Shown piece after piece: positions 19,111-28,618 of a stretch of DNA of 64,000 nt; positions within the stretch are counted from its first letter, which is position 1, and each line of letters opens with the position of its first letter. Both the position numbers and the translations under genes were made by a program. The notes under the pieces are model-generated. The model was not told the DNA's origin. It was given only the letters and a program-made list of their open reading frames with translations, and did no database searches. The stretch is taken from the NCBI GenBank assembly GCA_033980235.1, contig CM067064.1, positions 27,405,781-27,469,780 on the forward strand, given 5' to 3'. Origin of the DNA: Diadema setosum (taxonomy: Eukaryota; Echinodermata; Echinoidea; Diadematoida; Diadematidae).

Positions 19111-20011
19111 AAAAAAACCATTCGCTGTACAATTCGTATGTGCTTCACAAGATTACATGTTATAGCCAGCTTTCAAAAGCTCATTAGGGTTGTTGATTAT
19201 TCCCAATGTTTGTTATTCTGAAACACACAAATTCCCTTAACTTACAGGTTTGTTCAGCAAAAAAAAAAAAAAATATATATATAAAGGTCATTATTCCAAA
19301 GGTTCATAAATCCAAATATGAAATAAGGCATGTTATTCTGAAGGTTTTTTCATCTGAAGGTGTAACAAGTTTTGTTAACCCTAAATTATTATTTTTTAAT
19401 CTGAATACATAATGATACTCATAAAGCAAAAAGGGAAATAAAGTTTGTTATTTCCACAAAAAAAAAAAAATGAATGGTCTTCAATTGACAAAGAATGGCT
19501 TATCCTGGTGATGATGTAGGAGAGGTGGAAGGATGGTACTGTATATGGATGAGGAGGAGAAAATGCTTCTTTACAGAACACAAACTATACAAATAAAGAT
19601 TTCATTTTGTCAATATGTAGGGCCTATGTATACCCTGTGCATTAACATACTAACAGTGGTGCTTCAATATCAACAAACTATTACAAATTAGAAATGTGAT
19701 TTTTAACTGACATGATAAAGTTTATGGGTGGAATCCTGGTAGGTGGCATATGCGAGAGTTATTGTAGCTTTTGCCTGTGCTGTAGATTTACAATGCATAA
19801 TGCACACAGGGTCATGACCACATAATCTGCATTTTTTGTTATTATTATTGAGGATTGGTCTTTATACCAGGTTTTCACTTTTAAAGTTTGTCATAGGCAG
19901 AAACTATTCGGTAGGACGAAAGGTAAGATTAAGACTCACATTACTTGTACCTTTTCTTTTTGATACCCTGGGAAAACGCTTAACTGCACATTGGGGATTT
20001 TGATCACAATA

Positions 20012-20999
20012 AAAATGTCACATTCACCATGTTGGATATCATTTACTGTGAGAAAAATTGAGTGCATAATTGCTCTACAGAAACATTATGTATGACTTCA
20101 TTGGTTAAAGAGTAAGGATGTCGTTACTATGTTGATGAATTTATTGTTTTATTCATATGCAGTTCACATAAATTGAAGGTAAAAAAAATGTCTGTTCACA
20201 TTTGATTTTGTCACATCTGCACCAAGGAGTTTCAGGCATTCATACATTGAAACTTGAGAATACAACTGTATGTGGACCCTTGTGAGCAGTGATTTGCATT
20301 CTAAAATGTGGTTTTTCTATGTGGTTCTTCCAAGTAGGATTACTGTTACCAGTTTATGATAAAGAAAGATTAAAATTCAGAATTCTGTTCACAATTTTGG
20401 TATCGCATCCCCTGTGTTGGATCCAATTTACTCTAAGAAAATTAAGTGAACTGTACAATTAACAGTGTACATGTGTGTCTGCAAAAAGACCTAAAAAAAT
20501 AATTTGGTCATTCAGTGCATGTGAGCCAATAGAAATGTTAGTAATGATTTCAACTATTACTATTAAGTATAAATTGAAGAAGAGTAAAAATGTCTGTTCA
20601 CATCTCCTATCCGTCACATCCACCACTTATAAGGAATTTCAGGCATTTATAACTTTTACAGGACATGGAACCTTGTCAGCAGTGACTTGTACTTTGAATA
20701 CAGCATTCTTGATGGTACTGCATGCATTTATAATCATTGGTTGCAATGCAAGGTGTGCAGGAAAAAAAAATAAGGAAATTGGTGTTCCGTTCACATGTCA
20801 CATCCGCCGTGTTGGATATTACTGATATCATTTATGCTGGCAACAAAAAAAAAAGCTTTCTTGTGAAACATAATTTGTTTCTTATACTGTGAACTGACTT
20901 GTGCTGACTGTTCATTTGGTAATCACTTGGCTTATTTCTTTTGTTTATTGCTCAAGGTGTAAAATGTCCGTTCACATCTGTTTTTGTCACATCCACCAC
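20012..20999 (+). repeat. right block of ~190-bp motif repeats in the DNA element
   Basis: Forward copies of the TGTCCGTTCACAT/TGTCACATCCACC pair lie at 20188-20224, 20384-20412 (decayed), 20589-20625, 20783-20812 and 20964-20999, with a half copy at 20012-20035. Spacings are 175-205 bp. After alternate copies the phrase GTTGGATATCATTTACT or a variant recurs (20030, 20415, 20812), hinting at a higher-order ~390-bp unit. Confidence 0.7.
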
Positions 21000-21526
21000 A
21001 TCCTCCAGCTGAAATTTTAAATGTAAAAGTTGGACACTCACAATGTTAATATTAGGTGTGTGTATGTCCCCCAACATAAACATTATCTCCATGAAATATT
21101 ACACATCCTGAATGAGGAAGTGTAAAACAAGAGAAACTTTTTGAAGTCATTTACTCTATTTCACGCCATATTTTTCCTTCAAAGCAGTACAATTTTCCAA
21201 TAAATCCAAATAAGAACACAAAATCTGGCACGAAGTTTGCTTAAATATCACTTAATCATGTTACAGTATCAAATAACCTGTTGGACACATAGTGTGTCAG
21301 CTCTGTCCATGGTATCATAGTGTTATCTTTCAGCAAAATTACCTTCATCTCCTATAGAACCATTCATAATATCAGATATTGTAATAATAATTAAGCTCTG
21401 ACATTACATTTTCCATTAAATTCACATTCTTGGGAATAAAAAATCAAGACATTCCATCTCTTACAGAGAACTTGAAATTTTAACCCCTAGGTTGACAAAA
21501 AGTGGCGCCTAACCGTGAAACGGGCC

Positions 21527-21835
21527 TTTGATTAAACTTGTTTGACAAGCCAATGGGACTAAATGACAAAATACTCATTGTGGCTATTAAGTACTGAATC
21601 CTACTAATAAATACATTAAACATGTTATGCATATTCATTTACATTTTTGTCCCTCAATTGTTTTCTGTTTGACTTTGTAATTCAGAGCCCTCGTCGTTAA
21701 CTCCTTCCACTTTTTTTTTCTTTTTTTTTTTGCATTGTGCCAGTCTACTTAGTCCTGCAGCTGCTCTCAAGTCTCCTCACACATCTCTCCCAGCTTTTTT
21801 TTTCTGCTCCTCCACTGAAAAATAAATTAATAAGA
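21527..21835 (-). pseudogene. array unit 2, right part
   Basis: The unit resumes directly after the TTTG duplication with the remainder of the exon cut at 16775, then the Myb-like exon at about 21660-21830. Its sequence is very close to 15316-15625 of unit 1. Confidence 0.6.
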
Positions 21836-22099
21836 CAAATTACATATAGTCTAAGAGTATGCTGCAAACAGTCACACCTAGAGGCATATCAAAGTTAACA
21901 TAGTTAAATAGTTTGAATAGTTTAAATAGTTTGACAAATCTGAGCTGCATAGGTTGAAATGTTGTCAGAATATCTGATGAAGTAAACAAATTAACATGTA
22001 TAAAAATAGAAAAGATAAAAAAACTTTTACTGCTTCAAAAACTACAAATCTAATACAGCATCATTTTACTACATCTCTGTCCTTAACTTTTTTCATGCA

Positions 22100-22617
22100 T
22101 GAATCAATCGTATTGTTAAACAGATGGATCCTATTGGGGGAGACAGTTGCTCCACAAGATATCGACTTGGTGGTAGCTTGCTTGGGGTTGCCTTGGATTA
22201 AAGATTGTGTTGAGCACCCTGACTCCCAAGTCCTGCAGACCGTTCATGGTTGGATATAAAGACACAATTGGGTCTACCAATGATGGTTGCCAAGGCAGCC
22301 ATGGCTGAATTGTCCATACACATGAGTAGTTTTGATCCTTAGCACAGTCTACACAGGCCTGCTGATGATAGCTTACAAGCTAGTGTGCTCTCGTTGCCTA
22401 TTTCTGAATTTTTGTAGGGATGAACGTAGAACTACGTCTGCTTCACCATTTCAATGCAGGTTGTAAAATGCAGCTCACTGGTCATGTCTCGTCTTCCCAT
22501 CAGGGTGGCGCTAAGTGCATTAAATACTAGTAGGCAGTTACTGTCACCACTAACATGTACAGACACCTGAGGCATATGTTTGCCATTCCTGAATGATGAG
22601 AATATGTTGCATGACAT
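22100..22617 (-). pseudogene. array unit 3, left part (interrupted by the LTR element)
   Basis: OTU C-terminal exon 22120-22300 and OTU Cys exon 22430-22617 with HMPQVSVHVSGDSNCLLVFNA, in which extra bases shift the frame inside the catalytic block. The Gmr1-like element is inserted at GACAT (22613-22617). Confidence 0.6.
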
Positions 22618-22851
22618 TGTCAGGATATGACATATTTTGTATTTGTCACGTAATAATTTGTATCATTGTACTACTGTTTATTAGGTAGCTCATGTAAGAA
22701 ATTTATGTTATCGCAATGGTTACAAAAGAAGTGCAGCTTTAAAGACAAAAGCTTGCATCAAAATAACCATATAAGGAGATGTTGCGATGCACAATCAAAG
22801 TAAAAGAGAGTGATTTGGAATTAAATGTTTTGGGGATGAGTAAACCCGACA

Positions 22852-23009
22852 TGACGTCAAAATACGAGGAAAGGGTATCCCTGGTAGTATGCCTCATACT
22901 ATCTGGTATGTGGACGTCATTCACGACGTCAAACACAAGTTTCTAGCTAGGTCAAAACAGGACCACTTCAAAGAATTTTGGTTTCCGTGGACAGGAAGTG
23001 ATGACGTCA
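22852..23009 (+). promoter_or_regulatory. cluster of four CRE-type sites in LTR U3
   Basis: Full palindromic CREs TGACGTCA lie at 22852-22859 and 23002-23009, with GACGTCA cores at 22913-22919 and 22925-22931. They lie 160-320 bases upstream of the TATA box. CREB/ATF factors bind such sites. The same cluster is present in the 3' LTR (+6001). Confidence 0.6.
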
Positions 23010-23369
23010 AGCAGAGACTTGACCAATGCAAAATGAGATATTCAGGAAAGTTTTGACAGACAGAAAACGCCAACCAATAAGAAAAGGGGGCAGGACTTCT
23101 ATGAAAACTTTCTAGGAAGTCACTTGACTTCATTTAATTAATTTTACGTGGAGACCTATGGTCCAACAATGTATAAATATGCAGTGTTTGGGCATGAAAT
23201 TCAGATGCCACATTATTTGCGGAACACTCAGGACCAGGCTACGTTACTTCGAGATTGCGAAGTTAGAGAGTAGCAGAGTGTTATTTGGAATCAGTGTGAT
23301 TCAGGGATTGTTGCATTTCGGCTTGGACAGCCTGACCGTCCAAAAGAGAATCTAGGAGGATTCGAGTGT

Positions 23370-23490
23370 AAACACCAACAACTGTTGGTGTTTAGGGTTC
23401 CAGAGAGAGAGCCACCGTTTAGGGTTCCGGGGAGAGAGCCATCGTTTAGGGTTCCAGCGAGGACCAAGTTTAAGGTTCCAGCGAGGACCA
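23370..23490 (+). repeat. LTR hairpin followed by ~30-bp minisatellite
   Basis: AAACACCAACA-AC-TGTTGGTGTTT forms an 11-bp stem (23370-23393). It is followed by four units of about 30 bases beginning GTTTAGGGTTCC or GTTTAAGGTTCC and ending GAGAGCCA or GAGGACCA. This lies downstream of the predicted transcription start, so it would be in the element RNA leader. Confidence 0.6.
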
Positions 23491-23902
23491 GAAGAAAGGG
23501 GAGACGACCCGCTACCTCAGGCAGGGCATCGTCGACAACCTAGAGCAACCAAGCACGGGAGCTTCTAGAATAAACCAACGAGCAGAGCAACCAAGCTCAA
23601 GATCAAGTGGAATTGGATATCTGTATTCAAGTTTGTACACTGTACTATGTTATTGTTGTTAACGACCACAATTTGAGGCCAGATAATAAATCTTACTGAT
23701 TGTTACATTGTAAGAACACTGTGTGATTGGCTACTTATTTCGAGGCACTGTAGTTGCACAAGTGAAAGAGTTGATTGAGTGAATGGTCTGCTAACAATCT
23801 GCTGCATTTAGAGAAAGTCAACCTTTGACTATAGAAAAGATCCCAGTCGCAGGGAGGACTTTCGTTCCCCACATTCAGAGGAAAGTCCCCTGTGACAAGA
23901 AT

Positions 23903-23920
23903 TGGTGGAGAATCCGGGCA
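23903..23920 (+). other. primer-binding site candidate
   Basis: TGGTGGAGAATCCGGGCA begins six bases after the 5' LTR with TGG, complementary to a tRNA CCA end. I cannot name the tRNA from the sequence alone. Confidence 0.5.
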
Positions 23921-24106
23921 GCAATTGTTAAAAGTTAATAACTAGACCAGTCAACTCATGTGCAACTGATAACTCGAAACAAGAAGCCAAAGGTTAGACC
24001 GCCAGTGGCCACTTGTCTGGCCAGTGAGAGTTAGGCTCAAGGTCCAGTGTCTTAAGGTCAGATTACATTGAGTGATTGTTGCTATAGTAACTGACTGTAC
24101 ATTGCA

Positions 24107-24667
24107 ATGGATGTGTATTCTGAACTCATAAAAGTGGGGAAGGAGGCAGGGCTGACAGGCAAGGAATTGGTCGATTTTGCTAGGGATGAAAAGGAGAAAC
24201 TAGACTTGAAGGAAGAAAAGCTCAGAGAGGAGCAACAAAAGGAAAGAGATGAACGACAAAAGGAAAGAGAGGAACGTCAAAAGGAAAGGGAACATTTGGA
24301 GAAAATGAAAGAGCTGGAGCTGCAAATCGCAGCAGCCAGACCTAGGAATGATTCCCCTAGTAATGGCATGAAAAAGGTGAAATTACCTCTTTTCAATGAG
24401 AAAACAGATGACTTAGATTCCTATCTATGCAGATTCGAGAGATATGCGGAAAGCATGGGATGGGCCAGAACTCAGTGGGCCCTACCCCTCAGTACACTGT
24501 TGACGGGCAAAGGCCTGGAAGTGTATTCCCGAATGCCGTCAGAACTTGCAAATGATTACGATGAATTAAAGGCCGCCTTACTCCAAAGGTATGAGTTGAA
24601 TGAAGAGGGATTTAGAGCTAAATTCCGGAGCTCGCAGGTAGAGCCTGGCGAGACTCACAGTCAGTGA
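24107..24667 (+). pseudogene. gag, N-terminal part up to an in-frame TGA
   Basis: The ATG at 24107 begins a 186-codon frame. Residues ~28-75 are a highly charged coiled coil (EKEKLDLKEEKLREEQQKER and following), and then comes the gag capsid-like region with VKLPLFNEKTDDLDSYLCRF and QWALPLSTLLTGKGLEVYSR. Gag packages the element RNA into particles. A TGA at 24665-24667 ends the frame, but the same frame continues directly with capsid-like sequence into the zinc knuckle, so this is a nonsense mutation or a readthrough site inside gag and not a gene boundary. Confidence 0.75.
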
Positions 24668-24691
24668 GCCGAGAGGCTGAAGCGCTATCTC

Positions 24692-27600
24692 TTGCGTTGG
24701 TTAGAGTTAGCTGGTTTTAGGGCTGAGTTTGATGACCTAATTCAACTGATGATAATGGATCAAATTTATGCCAGGAGCTCGAAAGAGCTAAAGCAGTTTG
24801 TCCGCGAGAGACATCCGGCAAACTTAGATGAAATGACGAAGCTAGCGGACCAATACAGTCAGGCCCACCCCCATAAGGAACAAAAGAGCAACTCCTACAA
24901 AGACCAAAAGCGACCTGACAAGGGCCAAAGTCAGGGTCATTTGGCTTCCAAATTCAGTGGCCCACAAGGAAACAAAGTGTCAAGTAGTTGTTATGTTTGT
25001 GGGAAGGCAGGTCATTTAGCTCGAAACTGCCAGGCCAAAACGAATAGTCCGAGACCAAACCGGGCTGCTGCTTTGGATGAAATGAAGGGGTCTGAGGAGA
25101 AGACTAGTCAGGACCGAAAGGGGGCTGCCTGTATTGAGGCTAACACCGTTAGATATGAAACGGCAAGACAGCCGGGCTCGTATGTGAAGCTAGCTTCGGG
25201 GGATGAGATACCCCTTCTCGAGGCAGGATGCTCTTCGGGAGTCAGACCATCAGGTGTGAACATGCCTGTCCTTCAGGGAAAAATAGGAGGGCATGTAGTG
25301 TCCGTTCTAAGGGACAGTGGCTGTAGTACAGCCGTAGTAAAGTCGGTGTTTGTTAGACCCACTCAGATTGTTCCAGGGCAGAAGAAGAGGGTGGTTTTGA
25401 TAGACGGGACTGTCAGAGAATTCCCCATTGCTAGGGTATGGGTAGACACGCCTTTCTACACTGGGGAAGTGGAAGCTCTGGTTATGGAAGACCCAATGTA
25501 TGAGCTTATTTTGGGGAATATTCCCGGGGTCAGGGACCAAAATAATCCCGATCCACAGTGGTCACTTGATAGTGACGAGGTAGTGGTAGAGGAGGAAGAG
25601 ATGGTAGAATCATCCGAGGGAGGGGCGGTAGAGACACGTGGCCAGAAAGCGCAAAGTGCGAAACCCCTCAAACCACTGCCGACAGCAAGTGCACTCTCAC
25701 TCGCGACGAGTAAAGGTGAGTATGAAGCAGCGCAAAAGGCTGACCCGACGCTTGCGAAGGCTTGGCGAGCAGCAGAGAGTGGTCAGAAAACGACCACAAG
25801 CAAAGGAAATGAGAGCAAGTTTCTCGTGCATCGAGGCCTGCTCTATCGCGAATTCCAATCTACAAAATTGGAATATGGCAAGCCAGTTCGACAATTGGCC
25901 GTACCAAGCGCATACCGTGATGGATTAATGGCGCTTGCCCATGATGGCATAATGTCTGGGCACCTAAAAACACAGAAAACACTCGACCGATTACAGCAAA
26001 GCTTCTACTGGCCAGGTATGGGAGATGATGTCCGGCGATATTGCATATCATGTGATATCTGTCAGCGCACCGTGAATAAGGGGAGCGTGGGTCGCGTGCC
26101 GCTCGCGAGCATGCCGCTCATTGATACTCCGTTCAAGCGCGTGGCGATTGACCTCGTAGGACCTTTTGACCCCAAGACCGATCGTGGGAATCGGTATGTT
26201 TTGACGCTGGTCGATTATGCAACTCGCTATCCCGAAGCTATTGCATTACCAAGCATTGAAACCGAGCGAGTGGCTGAGGCGCTTGTCGAGATGTTTAGCC
26301 GCTTAGGTTTGCCAGACGAGATTCTCTCTGATAGAGGAGCGCAGTTCACTTCTGAGCTAATGAGGGAGTTAGGGCGTTTGCTGTCCGTAAAGCAGCTTCA
26401 CACAACTCCGTACCATCCCATGTGCAATGGGTTGGTTGAGAGATTCAACGGAACTCTCAAAGCCATGCTGCGACGAATGAGTGCAGAGCGACCCAAAGAT
26501 TGGGACCGTTATTTACCGGCATTGTTGTTCGCGTATCGGGAGGTACCACAAGCTAGCCTTAGCTTTAGTCCGTTTGAGCTGCTGTATGGTAGGACTGTAC
26601 GTGGACCTCTCTCCCTGATTAAGACAATCTGGGAAGCGGAAACAGTCGACGAAGAGGTCAAAACAACATACGAGTATGTTGTGGACCTACGAGCGAGACT
26701 CGAGGAGACTTGCAAAGTGGCGCATGAGGAGCTCAAGCGCGCATCGAAAAGGTATGCCAAGTACTATGACGCAAAGGCGCGTGACAGGAAGTTTGAGGTT
26801 GGCGATAAAGTGCTCATTATGAGGCCAACGAGCGCAAGCAAACTCCTGATGCAATGGCAGGGACCGTATACGGTCACAGGCACACTAGGGCGATGTGATG
26901 TCAGAGTTGAGGTAAATGGCAAGGTCAAGACCTATCATGTTAACCTCTTGAAGAAGTATGTTGACCGTGCGCGAAGTAGGGACAATGAAGTCCAAGCGAA
27001 TGCTATCTCCGTGGTCGAGGAGGAGGTTGAACCCGATCTCGACCGACCGTGCATAGGACTGCCCGCCTTATCGCAGAATGAGAGCGTGGCTGACGTGGTG
27101 ATAGATGCGGAACTGACTGAGTCACAAGCAGCGCAGGTAGCCGATCTGCTAAATCAATTTGATGTGCAATTAACCGATGTACCAGGGCGAACAAACGCGA
27201 TGGAATGCTCAGTGACACTCACTACCGCTGACCCCGTGGTAAGCAAGCCGTATCCCCTACCACAATCTATGCAAGCTGCGGTAAAAGCAGAATTGAGCGA
27301 AATGCTAAAGATGGGCGTGATAGAGAAATCACGATCCAAGTACGCGTCACCGATCGTACTAGTGAAAAAGAAGGACGGAAGTAACAGGTTTTGCGTCGAC
27401 TACCGCAAATTGAATGCTATAACCGTGTTTGACCCAGAACCTATTCCGATTGCTGACACTCTCCTAGCGAAGCTGTCAAGAGGTAAGTACTTTTCGAAGT
27501 TCGACCTCAGCAAGGGGTATTGGCAGATACCCATGGCCGAGTCTGATAAGGAGAAAACAGCATTCGTCACCGCTAAAGGCCTGTTTCACTTCACCGTGCT

Positions 27601-28489
27601 GCCGTTTGGTATGGTGAATGCACCAGCTACCTTCTCACGGCTGATGCGAGAAGTGCTGTTTGGACTCGACAATGTAGTGAACTACATCGACGATATCCTT
27701 GTGTTCTCCGAGACCTGGGAAGAACATTTGGATTCCTTGCAAGCTGTACTCTCGAGGCTTGCAGATGCTGGGTTGACCGCGAAGCCAAGTAAATGTCATG
27801 TGGGCTTTAAGACTCTCGACTTTCTAGGGCATGTCGTAGGGGGCGGCACGCTGAAGCCTCACCCTGAGAAAGTGGAGCAGATCTTACAGGCGGAGGTGCC
27901 GCAAACAAAGCGGGAGGTACGCGCGTTTCTAGGGCTAGCTGGGTATTACCGCAAGTTCATACCCAACTTTGCAGCTATCGCCGCACCACTGTCTGACTTG
28001 ACTAAGAAAGACAGAGCCAACCGCGTAGACTGGGGACCCCTGGAAGAGCAGGCGTTCAACACGCTGAAGTCCCGACTGACTTCATCCCCCATACTCCATC
28101 TTCCAGACCATGAATCCCCGTTCATACTGGCGACCGACGCATCTGACATAGGCATCGGCGCAGTACTGATGCAGCGCGTAGAGGGAGAGAAGTTCCCTAT
28201 CGCATACATCAGCCGGAAGCTCTCAGACACAGAGCGACGGTATGCCGTCATAGAGCGAGAGTGCCTCGCAATTGCATGGGCAGTAAAAAAGTTCGATGTT
28301 TACCTATATGGGAGAGAGTTTGAACTTGAGGTGGATCATCGTCCCCTCATGTACATTGCCAAGGCTAAGTTGCAAAACAACAGAGTATTGCGCTGGGCGC
28401 TTGCCCTCCAATCCTACCGCTACCACGTGACCGCTGTCAAGGGAACAGATAACGTTGGGGCAGACTTCCTTAGCCGATGTCCAGAGTAA
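24692..28489 (+). CDS. gag C-terminus plus pol: protease, integrase, RT, RNase H (Gmr1 order)
   Basis: The open frame of 1265 codons is in phase with gag; the Met at 24692 is just the first after the stop, so the start is arbitrary. A CCHC knuckle lies at 100-113 (CYVCGKAGHLARNC). The protease has DSG at 208-210 and ELILGNIPG near 271-279. The integrase has an HHCC finger (H417/H424, C454/C457) and D487, D547, E583 with the D35E spacing, then GPY (724-726). The RT has SPIVLVKKKDG, FDLSKGYWQIP and YIDD (998-1001). RNase H has ATDASD (D1149) and VDHRP (D1215) and ends near 1263. All catalytic residues I can check are present. Integrase upstream of RT is the Gmr1 signature. There is no envelope ORF. 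Confidence 0.92.
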   Translation: MRWLELAGFRAEFDDLIQLMIMDQIYARSSKELKQFVRERHPANLDEMTKLADQYSQAHPHKEQKSNSYKDQKRPDKGQSQGHLASKFSGPQGNKVSSSCYVCGKAGHLARNCQAKTNSPRPNRAAALDEMKGSEEKTSQDRKGAACIEANTVRYETARQPGSYVKLASGDEIPLLEAGCSSGVRPSGVNMPVLQGKIGGHVVSVLRDSGCSTAVVKSVFVRPTQIVPGQKKRVVLIDGTVREFPIARVWVDTPFYTGEVEALVMEDPMYELILGNIPGVRDQNNPDPQWSLDSDEVVVEEEEMVESSEGGAVETRGQKAQSAKPLKPLPTASALSLATSKGEYEAAQKADPTLAKAWRAAESGQKTTTSKGNESKFLVHRGLLYREFQSTKLEYGKPVRQLAVPSAYRDGLMALAHDGIMSGHLKTQKTLDRLQQSFYWPGMGDDVRRYCISCDICQRTVNKGSVGRVPLASMPLIDTPFKRVAIDLVGPFDPKTDRGNRYVLTLVDYATRYPEAIALPSIETERVAEALVEMFSRLGLPDEILSDRGAQFTSELMRELGRLLSVKQLHTTPYHPMCNGLVERFNGTLKAMLRRMSAERPKDWDRYLPALLFAYREVPQASLSFSPFELLYGRTVRGPLSLIKTIWEAETVDEEVKTTYEYVVDLRARLEETCKVAHEELKRASKRYAKYYDAKARDRKFEVGDKVLIMRPTSASKLLMQWQGPYTVTGTLGRCDVRVEVNGKVKTYHVNLLKKYVDRARSRDNEVQANAISVVEEEVEPDLDRPCIGLPALSQNESVADVVIDAELTESQAAQVADLLNQFDVQLTDVPGRTNAMECSVTLTTADPVVSKPYPLPQSMQAAVKAELSEMLKMGVIEKSRSKYASPIVLVKKKDGSNRFCVDYRKLNAITVFDPEPIPIADTLLAKLSRGKYFSKFDLSKGYWQIPMAESDKEKTAFVTAKGLFHFTVLPFGMVNAPATFSRLMREVLFGLDNVVNYIDDILVFSETWEEHLDSLQAVLSRLADAGLTAKPSKCHVGFKTLDFLGHVVGGGTLKPHPEKVEQILQAEVPQTKREVRAFLGLAGYYRKFIPNFAAIAAPLSDLTKKDRANRVDWGPLEEQAFNTLKSRLTSSPILHLPDHESPFILATDASDIGIGAVLMQRVEGEKFPIAYISRKLSDTERRYAVIERECLAIAWAVKKFDVYLYGREFELEVDHRPLMYIAKAKLQNNRVLRWALALQSYRYHVTAVKGTDNVGADFLSRCPE

Positions 28490-28604
28490 GAGGGGCATGT
28501 TTACCCATGGCAAGGGGATTCTCGAATGTTGATATTGTCATGTGTATGTACGGACAAATTAGTTTCATACGTGAAAATACTATTGTAGATAGCAGTACTA
28601 TCTT

Positions 28605-28615
28605 GAAATGGGGGG
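28605..28615 (+). other. polypurine tract
   Basis: GAAATGGGGGG lies a few bases before the 3' LTR, as expected for the plus-strand primer. One T interrupts it. Confidence 0.5.
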
Positions 28616-28618
28616 TCG

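Larger units (their letters stand above)
16776..21526. mobile_element. 4751-bp non-autonomous DNA transposon, 29-bp perfect TIRs, TTTG duplication
   Basis: The ends are perfect 29-bp inverted repeats (16776-16804 and 21498-21526) starting GGCCCGTTTCACGGTTAGGC. TTTG flanks it on both sides (16772-16775, 21527-21530) and occurs once at the empty site in the neighbouring array copy (about 15310-15325), so this is a 4-bp target duplication. No open frame resembles a transposase. The interior is two blocks of a ~190-bp degenerate repeat around a ~250-bp tRNA-like repeat. A 4-bp duplication is known for Sola1, Chapaev and some Academ elements; the termini do not let me choose. Confidence 0.85.
22618..23897 (+). 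repeat. 5' LTR
   Basis: The U3 part holds four CRE-type sites and a TATA box (TATAAATA, about 23170-23178). Further on are a hairpin and minisatellite (23370-23490) and AATAAA signals at about 23570 and 23686. It begins TG and ends CA as LTRs do. The sequence is repeated 6001 bases downstream. Confidence 0.92.

Noticed and set aside
17150..20999. CRISPR-like array
   Set aside because: Repeat spacing (~190 bp), imperfect and inverted copies and the eukaryotic context do not fit.
22739..23355. Short open frames within the LTRs
   Set aside because: They lie in U3/R sequence, overlap on both strands and show no family resemblance.
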